Shown here: positions 9,092 through 17,986 of the stretch, one piece after another | How positions within the stretch are numbered: position 1 is the first letter of the stretch | How the letters are laid out: every line of letters begins with the position of its first letter | NCBI RefSeq assembly: GCF_008761635.1 | Contig: NZ_CP044344.1 | Span: 1,178,001-1,242,000, forward strand | DNA length: 64,000 bases | Reading direction: 5' to 3' | DNA from: Nocardioides cynanchi | Lineage (GTDB): Bacteria; Actinomycetota; Actinomycetes; Propionibacteriales; Nocardioidaceae | Translations under genes and position numbers: made by a program | The notes under the pieces: generated by a model | Databases searched by the model: none | Seen by the model: the letters and a program-made list of their open reading frames with translations, nothing else | What the model was told of the DNA's origin: nothing

Positions 9092-10618
9092 ATGCCCTCC
9101 GGAGGACCAGCGCGGCGCCGCACGCGACCTGCCGTCGCCGTACTCCCTGCCCTCCTCGCCACGGTTCTGATCGGGCTGCTCGGCACCTCCCCGGCCGTTC
9201 ACGCGGCACCCGGTGGGCCGGCGTCGCGGGCCGGGACGGTCCCGGTCGAGCAGAAGCCCAACATCGTGGTGATCCTGACCGACGACATGCGGGCCGACGA
9301 GCTGCAGTTCCTGCCCGCCGTCCAGCGCCTCCAGAGCTCGGGGGTCACGTTCACCCGAGCCCTGAGCCCGGACTCGCTGTGTTGTCCGGCCCGCGCGACC
9401 CTGCTCACCGGCAAGCTCGCGCACAACCACCTGACGCTGGGCAACGACCCCTCCAGCGACGGCGGCTACGGAGTGTTCGCCCTGCACAACGACATCGAGC
9501 GACTCCTGCCCCAGTGGCTGGACAACCAGGGCTACCGGACGGCCTGGATCGGGAAGTACCTCAACGGGATCCCGCCCTTCGACACCTTCGACCAACCGGA
9601 CTGGACGGACTTCGAGGTGCCGGTCAGGGGGATCTACGACTACCGCTTCAGCAAGTTCGCGGTCAACGGCCGGCTGGTCACCGACGACCGCTACCGCGAG
9701 GTCTACACCCGTCAGCTGCTGCTCTCGCGGGTGCGCGCGTGGTCGTCCCGGACGCGTCCGTTCTTCGTGCTCTACAGCGCCCTGGCACCCCACAAGAGCA
9801 GGTCGGCGCTCGGGGGCGCGGCTCCCCCGCAGGTGCAGGGCATCCACCGCGACTTCGACCCCGGCCGCCTGGTGCCGGCGCCGTCGGTGACCGAGACCGA
9901 CCTCACCGACAAGCCCCTCTGGCTCCAGGGCTACGCCGCCAAGGTCGGGCCGCAGCCCTACCCCTTGCGCCTCGAGACCCACCGGGTCGAGGCTCTGCTC
10001 AGCGTCGACGACACGGTCGACGCTCTCGTCACCACCCTCCACGACCTGCACGAGACGAAGCGGACCATCGTGATCTTCACCTCCGACAACGGCTTCATGC
10101 TGCGCGAGCACGACCTGGCCGACAAGAACAAGGCGTACGACGAGTCCGTGCACGTGCCGCTCGTGGTGCGCGGGCCCGGCTTCCGCGGCGGGATCGAGGC
10201 CGGCCAGACCGTGAGCCTGGCCGACGTGACCGCGACCATCCGGCGCGCGGCCGGCGTCACCCGGGCGCACCGCGCCGACGGCACCGCACTCCAGGACGTG
10301 CTCGGCTTCCCCGCGTCGTTCGACCAGAGGCCGGTGGAGATCGAGGGCTCGGACGCGCTCTACCCGAACCGCCCCGCCCTCCCCACCGACCCGATCGGAC
10401 GCTTCTACTCCGGAGCGGTGTGGGGCCCCTACTCCTACATCACCTACCAGACCGGGGACCGCGAGTTCTACGACCGGAGCACCGACCCGTGGCAGCTGGA
10501 CAACACCTACTCCGCCCACCCGGTGCCCGGGAGCCCGCAGGCGCTGCTCCAGGCCTGGTTCGCCGCCCACGTCGACTGCCAGGGCCTGGCCTGCAACGAC
10601 CGGATCACCGGGCCATGA
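9092..10618 (+). CDS. Secreted arylsulfatase-type sulfatase
   Basis: This 508-residue sulfatase has a cleavable signal peptide (hydrophobic residues about 15-32, then AVHAAP), the metal-binding NIVVILTDDMRAD near residue 57 and the formylglycine signature C97-C-P-A-R101. It also has FTSDNGFMLREH, which supplies the late metal ligands. Activity needs conversion of C97 by a formylglycine-generating enzyme, not seen in this window. The ATG at 9092 follows ACGGAGG. The stop overlaps the next gene (ATGA), so the exported sulfatase is co-translated with a molybdopterin oxidoreductase. Its natural sulfate ester is unknown. Confidence 0.93.
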   Translation: MPSGGPARRRTRPAVAVLPALLATVLIGLLGTSPAVHAAPGGPASRAGTVPVEQKPNIVVILTDDMRADELQFLPAVQRLQSSGVTFTRALSPDSLCCPARATLLTGKLAHNHLTLGNDPSSDGGYGVFALHNDIERLLPQWLDNQGYRTAWIGKYLNGIPPFDTFDQPDWTDFEVPVRGIYDYRFSKFAVNGRLVTDDRYREVYTRQLLLSRVRAWSSRTRPFFVLYSALAPHKSRSALGGAAPPQVQGIHRDFDPGRLVPAPSVTETDLTDKPLWLQGYAAKVGPQPYPLRLETHRVEALLSVDDTVDALVTTLHDLHETKRTIVIFTSDNGFMLREHDLADKNKAYDESVHVPLVVRGPGFRGGIEAGQTVSLADVTATIRRAAGVTRAHRADGTALQDVLGFPASFDQRPVEIEGSDALYPNRPALPTDPIGRFYSGAVWGPYSYITYQTGDREFYDRSTDPWQLDNTYSAHPVPGSPQALLQAWFAAHVDCQGLACNDRITGP

Positions 10619-11235
10619 GCGAGTTCCCGCCCACCCGGGGCTTCACCGGTCGGCCGCGGGGCGGACGACCCGACCGGCTGCCACCGGGCCAGTACGACAC
10701 CGGAGCCGACTGGCCCACCCTGACCGCCGAGGTCACCCCGCATCTCGTCCCGGACCGGTGGACGATGACCGTCGACGGGCTCGTCGACTCGCCGACCACC
10801 TGGACCTGGAGGGAGCTGCACGCGCTGCCCGGGTCGTCGTACTTCGGCGACATCCACTGCGTGACCACGTGGTCGAAGCTCGACACGACCTTCGCCGGGG
10901 TCAGCGTCGACACCCTCCTCGCCGCGGCCCGTCCGGCCGGGGACGCGGCGTACGTGATGGCGCACTCCACGACCGGCTACACCACCAACCTCCCCCTTTC
11001 TGACGTCACCGGCGGCAAGGCCTGGGTGGTCTGGGAGTACGACGGGCGGCCGCTGCCGGTCGAGCACGGCGGCCCGGCCCGGCTGCTGGTGCCGCACCTC
11101 TACTTCTGGAAGTCCGCCAAGTGGGTGACCCGGCTGGAGCTGATGGAGCGCGACCGGCCCGGCTTCTGGGAGCAGAACGGCTACCACGACCGTGGCGACC
11201 CCTGGCTGGAGCAGCGCTACCAGGGCGACCCGTGA
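10615..11235 (+). CDS. Sulfite oxidase-like molybdopterin-dependent oxidoreductase
   Basis: The 206-residue protein is an oxidoreductase molybdopterin-binding domain. It contains the Mo-ligating cysteine in GDIHCVTTWSKLD (C82) and the conserved block DVTGGKAWVVWEYDG. It has no heme or dimerisation domain and no signal peptide, so it is a minimal cytoplasmic member. It overlaps the sulfatase stop by 4 nt and is itself overlapped by the FAD reductase gene, its likely electron partner. The substrate is unknown; protein methionine sulfoxide or another S- or N-oxide is possible by analogy with MsrP-type enzymes. Confidence 0.87.
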   Translation: MSEFPPTRGFTGRPRGGRPDRLPPGQYDTGADWPTLTAEVTPHLVPDRWTMTVDGLVDSPTTWTWRELHALPGSSYFGDIHCVTTWSKLDTTFAGVSVDTLLAAARPAGDAAYVMAHSTTGYTTNLPLSDVTGGKAWVVWEYDGRPLPVEHGGPARLLVPHLYFWKSAKWVTRLELMERDRPGFWEQNGYHDRGDPWLEQRYQGDP

Positions 11236-11939
11236 CCAGCGCGACCAGCGTGCACGACACGGCCTGGACCAGCGGCCGGGTCGACGAGGTCGAGCGGGTC
11301 GGCGACCACCTGGTCCGGCTGCGGCTGGAGCTGGCCGAGCGCAGCGAGCACCTGCCCGGCCAGCACTGCGTGGTCCGGCTCCGTGCCGAGGACGGCTACA
11401 CCGCGCAACGGTCCTACTCGATCGCCTCCGACCCGGCGGACCCACTGCTGGAGCTGATGGTCGAGTGCCTGCCCGGCGGCGAGGTGTCGGGCTTCCTGCA
11501 CGACGAGGTGCGGGCCGGCGACGTGCTGGAGGTGCGCAGCCCGATCGGCGGCTGGTTCACCTGGGCCGGCGACACCACGGCGATCTGCGTCGGCGGCGGC
11601 ACCGGCGTCGTACCCCTGGTCTCCATGCAGCGGCACGCCGCCCGCCTGGGGCTGGCGGACCGGCTGCGGATCGTCGCGGTCGCCCGCACCTTCGCCGCCC
11701 TTCCCTACGCCGGTGAGCTGCTGGCGGGCGGGGCCTTCGTCGCGCTGACCCGCGAGAACCTCGGCGACCGCGTCGCCCACCCGCCGTACCCCGACGAGAT
11801 CGAGCGGCTCGCGGCGGGCGTCGAGCGCGCGTACGTCTGCGGCTCGGTCGGCTTCGCGTCGTTCGCCACCCGACTGCTCGGCGAGGTGGGCGTGCGCTCG
11901 GACGCGATCCGGGTCGAGCAGTTCGGCGCCACCGGCTGA
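11232..11939 (+). CDS. FAD/NAD(P)H ferredoxin-reductase-type oxidoreductase
   Basis: This 235-residue FNR-family protein has the FAD motif RSYSIAS (60-66) and the NAD(P) motif GGGTGVVPL (120-128), and ends with YVCGSVGFA. It lacks a C-terminal 2Fe-2S domain, so it should pass electrons directly to a partner. The GTG start overlaps the previous TGA as GTGA, and the pairing with the molybdopterin oxidoreductase strongly suggests a two-component NAD(P)H-driven enzyme. Confidence 0.88.
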   Translation: MTSATSVHDTAWTSGRVDEVERVGDHLVRLRLELAERSEHLPGQHCVVRLRAEDGYTAQRSYSIASDPADPLLELMVECLPGGEVSGFLHDEVRAGDVLEVRSPIGGWFTWAGDTTAICVGGGTGVVPLVSMQRHAARLGLADRLRIVAVARTFAALPYAGELLAGGAFVALTRENLGDRVAHPPYPDEIERLAAGVERAYVCGSVGFASFATRLLGEVGVRSDAIRVEQFGATG

Positions 11940-11995
11940 TCGGTCATCTGCTGGCTGCCCACCGCGACCGGACGCGGATCGTCCGGAACGCCTTG

Positions 11996-12001
11996 TAGCG
12001 T
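11996..12001 (+). promoter_or_regulatory. Putative leaderless -10 element for the VOC gene
   Basis: TAGCGT followed by seven bases and the ATG at 12009. This spacing favours the ATG over the in-frame GTG at 12000, which would overlap the -10 element. Confidence 0.5.
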
Positions 12002-12008
12002 GCCCGAC

Positions 12009-12365
12009 ATGGCCATCGCCCGGTTTCCCAGCCTCGTCCTCGACTGCCCCGACCCCGCTGCCCTCGCCGCGTTCTACGGAGCGATGCTCGACTGGTTGGT
12101 CGAGTCGCGCCCGGGCTGGGCGGAGGTGCGGGCCGACTACGGCCAGTGCATCTGCTTCCAGCAGGTGGCCGACTACACAGCGCCCGCGTGGCCGGGGCAG
12201 GCGGTGCCGCAGCAGATGCACCTCGACGTGATCGTCGACGACCTCGACACCGGTGAGGCCGCGGTGCTCGAGCTCGGCGCGACGAAGCACCAGCACCAGC
12301 CGGGTACGACGTTCCGGGTCTTCCTCGACCCGGCCGGGCACCCGTTCTGCCTTTGCGTGGACTGA
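12009..12365 (+). CDS. VOC (glyoxalase/bleomycin-resistance) family protein
   Basis: A 118-residue single-copy VOC domain protein. It has the N-terminal CPDPAALAAFYGAMLDW helix, the HLDVIVDDLD strand that carries a metal-ligand histidine, and the closing DPAGHPFCLC. Members are metal-dependent isomerases, dioxygenases or resistance proteins, and this subgroup has no assigned substrate. The gene is probably monocistronic: a leaderless-type promoter lies before it and a strong stem-loop starts 48 bp after its stop. Confidence 0.8.
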   Translation: MAIARFPSLVLDCPDPAALAAFYGAMLDWLVESRPGWAEVRADYGQCICFQQVADYTAPAWPGQAVPQQMHLDVIVDDLDTGEAAVLELGATKHQHQPGTTFRVFLDPAGHPFCLCVD

Positions 12366-12413
12366 GCCGAGCGGGACGCCGTCCTACGGTCCGCGCCAGC
12401 CACGGTCGGTCGT

Positions 12414-12465
12414 CGGGTCGTGTGCCTGAGGGCGCGCTCCGGCGCGGTCTCGGGCACACGACCCG
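12414..12465. terminator. Long stem-loop, probable terminator of the VOC gene
   Basis: Two 17-base arms, CGGGTCGTGTGCCTGAG (12414-12430) and CTCGGGCACACGACCCG (12449-12465), pair fully apart from one G-U, around an 18-nt GC-rich loop. There is no T-run, as is usual for GC-rich actinobacterial terminators. It lies in the 259-bp gap before the flavoprotein gene; nothing else is recognisable in that gap. Confidence 0.55.
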
Positions 12466-12624
12466 AAGTCCCCCACCGGTGCTCCGCGGCTCCGCCTGTC
12501 GTCGTACGACGTGCCCGTCTCCTGCCGGCGCCACCCTTCTGGCTACGGTGGGCGGGGGCCGCCTCAGCGACGGCCCGGCGTCACGAGCCGAGTTCCTCAG
12601 CCTGACCCGAGACAGGAGTTCCCG

Positions 12625-13803
12625 ATGAGTGCACCGATCGTCGTGGTGGGCGGCGGCCTGGCCGCCGGCACCGTCGTCACCCAGCTGCGCGAGCACGGCC
12701 ACGAGGGCCCGGTCGTGCTGCTCGCCGCCGAGACCCACGCGCCGTACGAGCGGCCGCCGCTGTCCAAGGACCTCCTGCTCGGCAAGGGTGAGCCGGCGGA
12801 CGCCGAGGTGCACGAGCGCGCGTGGTACGCCGGGCACGACATCGACCTGCGCACCGGCACGGCCGCCACCGCGATCGACCGCGAGGCGCGGCGAGTGCAG
12901 GCGGGTGGCGAGTGGATCGACTACGACACCCTGGTGCTGGCAACCGGAGCGCGCCCCCGGCACCTGGCGATGGCCGACGACAGCGGAGTCCCCGTGGTCT
13001 ACCTGCGGACGCTCGACGACTCGCTCGCCCTGCGCGAGCACCTCACCGAGGGTCGGCGGATCGGGATCATCGGGGGCGGCTGGATCGGGCTGGAGGTGGC
13101 CTCGGCGGCACGCCAGCAGGGGGCCGACGTCACGGTGCTGGAGTCGCTCGACCTGCCCCTGCTCCGGGTGCTCGGCCCGGAGGTCGCCCAGGTCTTCGCG
13201 GACCTCCACCGCGAGCACGGCGTCGACCTGCGCACCAGCACCGAAGTCACCGCGATCACCACGAACGGCGCGGGAGCCACCATCGCGCTCGGCGACGGCA
13301 GCGCCCTCGACGTGGATCTCCTCGTGGTCGGGGTCGGTGTCGAGCCGGTCACCGACCTGGCCGAAGCCGCCGGTCTGGCCGTCGACAACGGCATCCGCAC
13401 CGACAGCCACCTGCGCACCGCGGACGAGCACGTCTATGCGATCGGAGACGTCGCCAACATCGACCACCCGGTGCTCGGGCACCCGTTGCGGGTCGAGCAC
13501 TGGGACACCGCGATCCAGCACGGCAAGGCCCTGGCAGGCACCCTGACCGGCACGCCGACCGAGGCCTCCGCACTCCCCTACTTCTTCACCGACCAGTACG
13601 ACCTGGGCATGGAGTACGTCGGGAACCCTGGACCCGAGGGCTACGACCGGGTCGTGCTGACCGGCGACGTGCCCGGCCGCGTGTTCCGGGCCTGGTGGCT
13701 TCGCGGCCCGCGGGTCGTCGCGGGGATGCACGTCAACGACTGGGACGCCATCGACGAGATCCGCCGGGTCGTCGGCACCGACGAGGTCCCGCCCGGAACG
13801 TGA
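12625..13803 (+). CDS. FAD-dependent NAD(P)/ferredoxin reductase (rubredoxin/putidaredoxin reductase type)
   Basis: This 392-residue two-dinucleotide-binding flavoprotein has an N-terminal FAD site (VVVGGGLAAG), the APYERPPLSKDLL motif typical of ferredoxin reductases, ATGARPR, a central NAD site (GIIGGGWIGLE, near residue 150) and the FAD-binding YAIGDV. A C-terminal reductase dimerisation domain follows. It normally transfers electrons from NAD(P)H to a ferredoxin or rubredoxin for P450s or dioxygenases; no partner gene is adjacent. The ATG at 12625 follows GACAGGAG. Confidence 0.92.
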   Translation: MSAPIVVVGGGLAAGTVVTQLREHGHEGPVVLLAAETHAPYERPPLSKDLLLGKGEPADAEVHERAWYAGHDIDLRTGTAATAIDREARRVQAGGEWIDYDTLVLATGARPRHLAMADDSGVPVVYLRTLDDSLALREHLTEGRRIGIIGGGWIGLEVASAARQQGADVTVLESLDLPLLRVLGPEVAQVFADLHREHGVDLRTSTEVTAITTNGAGATIALGDGSALDVDLLVVGVGVEPVTDLAEAAGLAVDNGIRTDSHLRTADEHVYAIGDVANIDHPVLGHPLRVEHWDTAIQHGKALAGTLTGTPTEASALPYFFTDQYDLGMEYVGNPGPEGYDRVVLTGDVPGRVFRAWWLRGPRVVAGMHVNDWDAIDEIRRVVGTDEVPPGT

Positions 13804-13818
13804 CCAAGTCGGTACGAA

Positions 13819-13833
13819 CGAGGGTTACCCTCG
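13819..13833. promoter_or_regulatory. 15-bp perfect palindrome between flavoprotein and M36 protease genes
   Basis: CGAGGGTTACCCTCG is a perfect inverted repeat with one central base, 15 bp after the flavoprotein stop and 58 bp before the protease start. It could be a short terminator hairpin or an operator for the protease gene; the sequence does not decide. Confidence 0.4.
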
Positions 13834-13891
13834 GCGGGACGGTCAGGGGAGAGTACGTAGGCCGCCGTCCACGCCCAGCCGAGGGAGACAC

Positions 13892-16828
13892 ATGATCGAG
13901 CATTTCCTGCCCAGCCGCCGTCGGGCGGGCTACGCCGTGGCCTCGGTCGCGGCGCTGGCCGTGGCCGGCCTGGCGGGCAGCACGTCGTACGCCGCTGGTG
14001 CCGGCGCCGGCGGCCCTCGTGCCTCCATCACGACCTCCCACGTCCGCGCGACCGGCGGCGAGCAGCGCGGCTTCTACGACGCCCGCAGCCAGGCGCCGAA
14101 CGCCCGGCAGGTCGCGGCGGTCACGGCGGAGCAGCCGGCCGTGACGACGTTCAAGGCCACGCTTCCGGGCCAGAGCGTCCTCGATCTCGACCCGACGACC
14201 GGGACCGTGCGGATGCTGACCCGCCTCGACGGCTTCCTGACCGGGGCCAGCCACCGCGGTGCACCCCGAGTCGCGCGCCACTACGTCGCCCAGCACCACG
14301 CCGCCCTGGGTCTGACCAGGACCGACCTCAGGACCCTCCACCTCAGGCGCAACTACGTCGACATCGCGGGCACCCACCATCTGTACTGGACCCAGCGCAT
14401 CGGTGGGCGACAGGTGATCAGCAACGGCCTGACCGCCGCGGTCGACAAGCGCGGCCACCTGCTCACCGTCGGCGGGTCACCGATCAGCAAGTCGCGCGCG
14501 GGCAAGGTGCCCACCGGCACCGGCCGGATCGCGACCGCGAGCCAGGCGCTCACCGCGGCCCGGCAGGCCGGTCAGGTGTCCGCCGGGGCCGACCTCGGCA
14601 ACGACTTCGCCGAGCGCGGCCTGTTCCTCACCCCGAGCGGGCTGCATCTCGCGTGGCGCACGGTCGCCCTGTCAGCCAGCCGACCGGCCGAGCGGGTCGT
14701 CGACGCCACCACCGGGCAGCTGCTGCTCCAGCACCCGCTGACCAACTTCGAGAACAGCAACGACAGCACCGGCAAGGTCTTCCGCTTCTTCCCGAAGGCC
14801 AAGCACGGGGGTCGGCAGGTCCGGGTCGACTTCACCCGCCACGGCTGGCTGGGCCGCAGGGCCACCGTGCTGAAGGGCAACAACTCCCACGCCTACTCCG
14901 ACGTCAACGACGACAACCGCCCGGAGAAGTCCGAGGAGGTCAAGGCTCAGAGCGGTCACGCCTGGAGCTATCTGCTCAAGCCGTTCCACCCCTCACTGCC
15001 CGGCGCCGGCAAGTTCTGCAGCAACCCGTGGCCCTGCTCCTGGGACCCCGACACCCGGCGGTCCTGGCAGACCAACCGCGCGCAGAACGCCACGCAGGTC
15101 TTCTACTTCGTCAACAACTGGCACGACCACCTGAAGAAGGCGCCGATCGGCTTCACCAACGCCGCCGGCAACTTCCAGGCCAGCAACGGCGGTACCCAGG
15201 GCAAGGGTGGCGACGCGGTCGCCACCGAGACCGACGACGGCGCCAACACCGCAGGCGGACTGCCCGACAGCTCCCACATCGACAACGCCAACATGTCGAC
15301 GCCGCCGGACGGTCACGCGCCGACCATGCAGATGTACCTCCAGCACGAGCCCGGTACGTCGTACCCCACCGAGGACCCCTTCTCACCGACCAACGTCGGG
15401 GACGAGGCGGACACCGTCTACCACGAGTACACCCACGGGCTCTCCAACCGGCTCGACGTCGACGTCCAGGGCTTCTCGACGCTCGGCAACGTGCAGGCCG
15501 GCGCGATGGGCGAGGCGTGGAGCGACTGGTACGCCATGGACTACCTCGTCAAGCAGGGCCTGCAGAAGGACCGGCCCGGCAAGGTCGACGTCCGGCTCTT
15601 CCGCTACGACGGGGTCGGCGTGAACTTCGACCGGACCGAGCCGATCGACTGTGCCGTCAGCTCGAAGGCCCACCTCTGCAACGGCGGCCGCACCGGCCAC
15701 CGGGGCGGCTACACGTACGCCGACTACGGCAAGGTGGTCGGCGGGCCCGAGGTGCACAGCGACGGGGAGATCTGGGCCCAGACGCTCTGGAGCCTGCGCC
15801 ACAAGCTGGGTTCGCGGAAGACCGAGTCGTTGGTGACCCGGGCGATGGAGCTCGCGCCGTACAACCCGTCGTTCCTCGACATGCGCAACGCGATCCTGGT
15901 CGCCGACACCTCGTTGTACAAGGGCGTGGGTCGCGCCAACATCTGGCGGGTCTTCGCCAGCCGCGGCATGGGCTTCTTCGCCGGCTCGCTCGGTGGCAAC
16001 GACTCCGCACCCGGCGCCAGCTTCGCGACACCTCCGAAGCAGCTCGCCCTGCGCACCGTCCAGGGCACCGTGACCGACAGCAGCACCCACGCGCCGCTCG
16101 CCGGCGTGCCGGTCACCCTGGCCTTCCAGGGCAAGGGTGTCGTCAACCCGACGGCGGTGACCGACGCGACCGGGCACTACGCCATCCACGGCGTGCCCGA
16201 GGGCGTCTACCGCAAGCTGCAGGTGACCGGCGGCGGCTTCGAGCCGACGCGGGTCACCGTCAGGGTCGGCCCCTCGGGCGCCACCAGCAACCTGTCCGCA
16301 CGTCGCGACTGGGCCGCGGCCAGCGGCGGAGCCACGGTGCAGCACGCCGACGGTGTCGACTACAGCGTCTTCGGCTGCGGCCCGCGCGGCGCCATCGACC
16401 TGAGCCAGGCCACCGGCTGGAGCACCAATGCCGGGCCGGGCACCAACGACAGCCCGACCAGCACCTTCCATGCCAAGCAGATCGTGATCAACCTGCACCA
16501 CGCGGTGAACGTGACCGGGTTCGGGGTGGACCCCGAGGCCACCTGCAGCGACGGAGCGAGCGCGTCCACGGGGCAGTACGAGATCGACACCTCGCCGGAC
16601 AACGTGAGCTGGACGCCCGAGCACTCCGGCACGTTCACCGCCGCCGACAACGGTCGGATCAACGCCGTGCCCGCCGACACCAGCCCGACCGGGGTGCAGT
16701 ACGTCCGCTTCACCATCGTCACCAACCAGGTCCCGGACTTCGCTCAGGACTGCCCGGCGGGTGGGTTCGACGGTTGCCAGTTCGCCGATCTCACCGAGCT
16801 CGAGGTCTTCGGGACGCCCGGGCCCTAG
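13892..16828 (+). CDS. Secreted M36 (fungalysin-type) metalloprotease with C-terminal accessory domains
   Basis: The 978-residue secreted protease begins with a signal peptide (about residues 10-33). An FTP/PepSY-like propeptide (about 100-200) follows, then the M36 catalytic domain with zinc motif H511-E-Y-T-H515 and the downstream glutamate in GEAWSDWYAMDY (about 542). A carboxypeptidase-regulatory-like beta-sandwich comes next (about 722-805). The last 150 residues resemble an F5/8-type binding domain ending in LTELEVFG. It probably degrades extracellular protein after propeptide removal. The start follows GAGGGAGAC. Its TAG stop shares CTAG with the convergent gene. Confidence 0.93.
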   Translation: MIEHFLPSRRRAGYAVASVAALAVAGLAGSTSYAAGAGAGGPRASITTSHVRATGGEQRGFYDARSQAPNARQVAAVTAEQPAVTTFKATLPGQSVLDLDPTTGTVRMLTRLDGFLTGASHRGAPRVARHYVAQHHAALGLTRTDLRTLHLRRNYVDIAGTHHLYWTQRIGGRQVISNGLTAAVDKRGHLLTVGGSPISKSRAGKVPTGTGRIATASQALTAARQAGQVSAGADLGNDFAERGLFLTPSGLHLAWRTVALSASRPAERVVDATTGQLLLQHPLTNFENSNDSTGKVFRFFPKAKHGGRQVRVDFTRHGWLGRRATVLKGNNSHAYSDVNDDNRPEKSEEVKAQSGHAWSYLLKPFHPSLPGAGKFCSNPWPCSWDPDTRRSWQTNRAQNATQVFYFVNNWHDHLKKAPIGFTNAAGNFQASNGGTQGKGGDAVATETDDGANTAGGLPDSSHIDNANMSTPPDGHAPTMQMYLQHEPGTSYPTEDPFSPTNVGDEADTVYHEYTHGLSNRLDVDVQGFSTLGNVQAGAMGEAWSDWYAMDYLVKQGLQKDRPGKVDVRLFRYDGVGVNFDRTEPIDCAVSSKAHLCNGGRTGHRGGYTYADYGKVVGGPEVHSDGEIWAQTLWSLRHKLGSRKTESLVTRAMELAPYNPSFLDMRNAILVADTSLYKGVGRANIWRVFASRGMGFFAGSLGGNDSAPGASFATPPKQLALRTVQGTVTDSSTHAPLAGVPVTLAFQGKGVVNPTAVTDATGHYAIHGVPEGVYRKLQVTGGGFEPTRVTVRVGPSGATSNLSARRDWAAASGGATVQHADGVDYSVFGCGPRGAIDLSQATGWSTNAGPGTNDSPTSTFHAKQIVINLHHAVNVTGFGVDPEATCSDGASASTGQYEIDTSPDNVSWTPEHSGTFTAADNGRINAVPADTSPTGVQYVRFTIVTNQVPDFAQDCPAGGFDGCQFADLTELEVFGTPGP

Positions 16829-17958
16829 CTCCCCTGCCCGGCCCCGGCGAGGTTGGCCTGGGTCACCACCTGGGCGGGCAGCAGCAAGGCCTCGAGCCGG
16901 TGCCCGTCCGACTGCGGGTCGGGGAAGGGTCGCAGGCTCAGGCCGGCGGACTCCGGGCTCTGGCCCCGGGCCAGCGCCGAGACCAGCTGCGCGGCGGCGC
17001 GAGCCTCGAGCGCGCCGTCCTCGACGACCGTCAGGGTCTGCCGCCCGTCCCGGACCTGACGCAGACCCGGAACACCCGAGCCCTGCCCTGCGATCATCAC
17101 CCGGCTCTTACGGCCGAGCCCGTTCAGGACGCCGAGCACCGTCTCGGCGAGGTGGTCGTCCGCGGCGAGCACGCCGTCCACCTTCCCGCCTGCGGCGGTG
17201 AGCGCCTGCTGGAAGGACGCGGCGGCATCGGCGAGCGTCCAGCTCGTCACCTCCGCCTCCACGACGGTGGCCCGGCCGGCGCTCACCAGGGGGTCGAGCA
17301 CCTCGTGCACCCCCATGGCGAACAGCACCGCGTTCTGGTCGATGTCGAGCCCGCCGTCGAGCATGATCAGCTTCGGGTCGGTGACGCCCTGGGCGGTCAG
17401 GCAGTCGACCAGCGACTGGGCCTGGAGCCGCCCGGCTCCCTCCTCGTCGTACGACACGAGGTACGGCGCCGTACCGCCCGGCACCGGGTGGTCGAAGTCG
17501 ACCACGGTCACACCCGCGCGGGCCGCGATCCGCTCGACCCGGGCACCGGTCCGGGCGTCCAGCGTGTCGAGGACGAGGAACCGCGCCCCCGACCCGATCA
17601 CCGCCCGGGCCCCGCTCAGCAACGCCGTCGGGTCGGCCGCCGTGACCCGCACGCGGGGGCGCAGCCCCGCTTGCCTCAGTGCGCTGTCGAGGTCGTTCGC
17701 CACGGTCTGCGGGTCGCTCGTCACGGCCGTCGAGCTGTCGACGACGACGGCGACCGCACCCGAGGCCCGCCCCGCGTCGGATCCGGGCGGCGGCACCGTA
17801 CTGGTGGGCGGGTCGGCCAGGGAGCAGGCGGCGTCGGTCCCGGCGGATGCGCTGGACTCGTCGACGCCCGGGTTGCTGCCGCTCCCGGAGTCGCAGGCAG
17901 CCAGCCCGAGCACCATCGTGGCACCGAGGGCCGCGATCGAGGCGGTGGTCCTGCGCAC
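16825..17958 (-). CDS. Second periplasmic sugar-binding lipoprotein of the xylose locus
   Basis: This 377-residue substrate-binding protein has a lipoprotein signal (VLGLAAC) and a type I periplasmic-binding fold related to XylF: the motifs TVVDFDHPVPGG, SYDEEGAG and LIMLDGG correspond to the sugar-site blocks of XylF. It is clearly diverged from the xylF product at 21450-22568 and sits after the ROK regulator, 28 bp downstream. The GTG start has a TAGGTT hexamer 6 nt upstream, so it may also have its own leaderless promoter. It might bind a different pentose or act in sensing; this is not determinable here. Confidence 0.82.
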   Translation of the reverse strand: MRRTTASIAALGATMVLGLAACDSGSGSNPGVDESSASAGTDAACSLADPPTSTVPPPGSDAGRASGAVAVVVDSSTAVTSDPQTVANDLDSALRQAGLRPRVRVTAADPTALLSGARAVIGSGARFLVLDTLDARTGARVERIAARAGVTVVDFDHPVPGGTAPYLVSYDEEGAGRLQAQSLVDCLTAQGVTDPKLIMLDGGLDIDQNAVLFAMGVHEVLDPLVSAGRATVVEAEVTSWTLADAAASFQQALTAAGGKVDGVLAADDHLAETVLGVLNGLGRKSRVMIAGQGSGVPGLRQVRDGRQTLTVVEDGALEARAAAQLVSALARGQSPESAGLSLRPFPDPQSDGHRLEALLLPAQVVTQANLAGAGQGS

Positions 17959-17964
17959 GCTGCG

Positions 17965-17970
17965 AACCTA
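17965..17970 (-). promoter_or_regulatory. Putative leaderless -10 element for the second binding protein
   Basis: TAGGTT on the minus strand, six bases before the GTG at 17958. It falls in the 28-bp gap after the ROK gene and would allow expression independent of the xylFGH operon. Confidence 0.45.
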
Positions 17971-17986
17971 TCGGCCCCCGCAGCGC

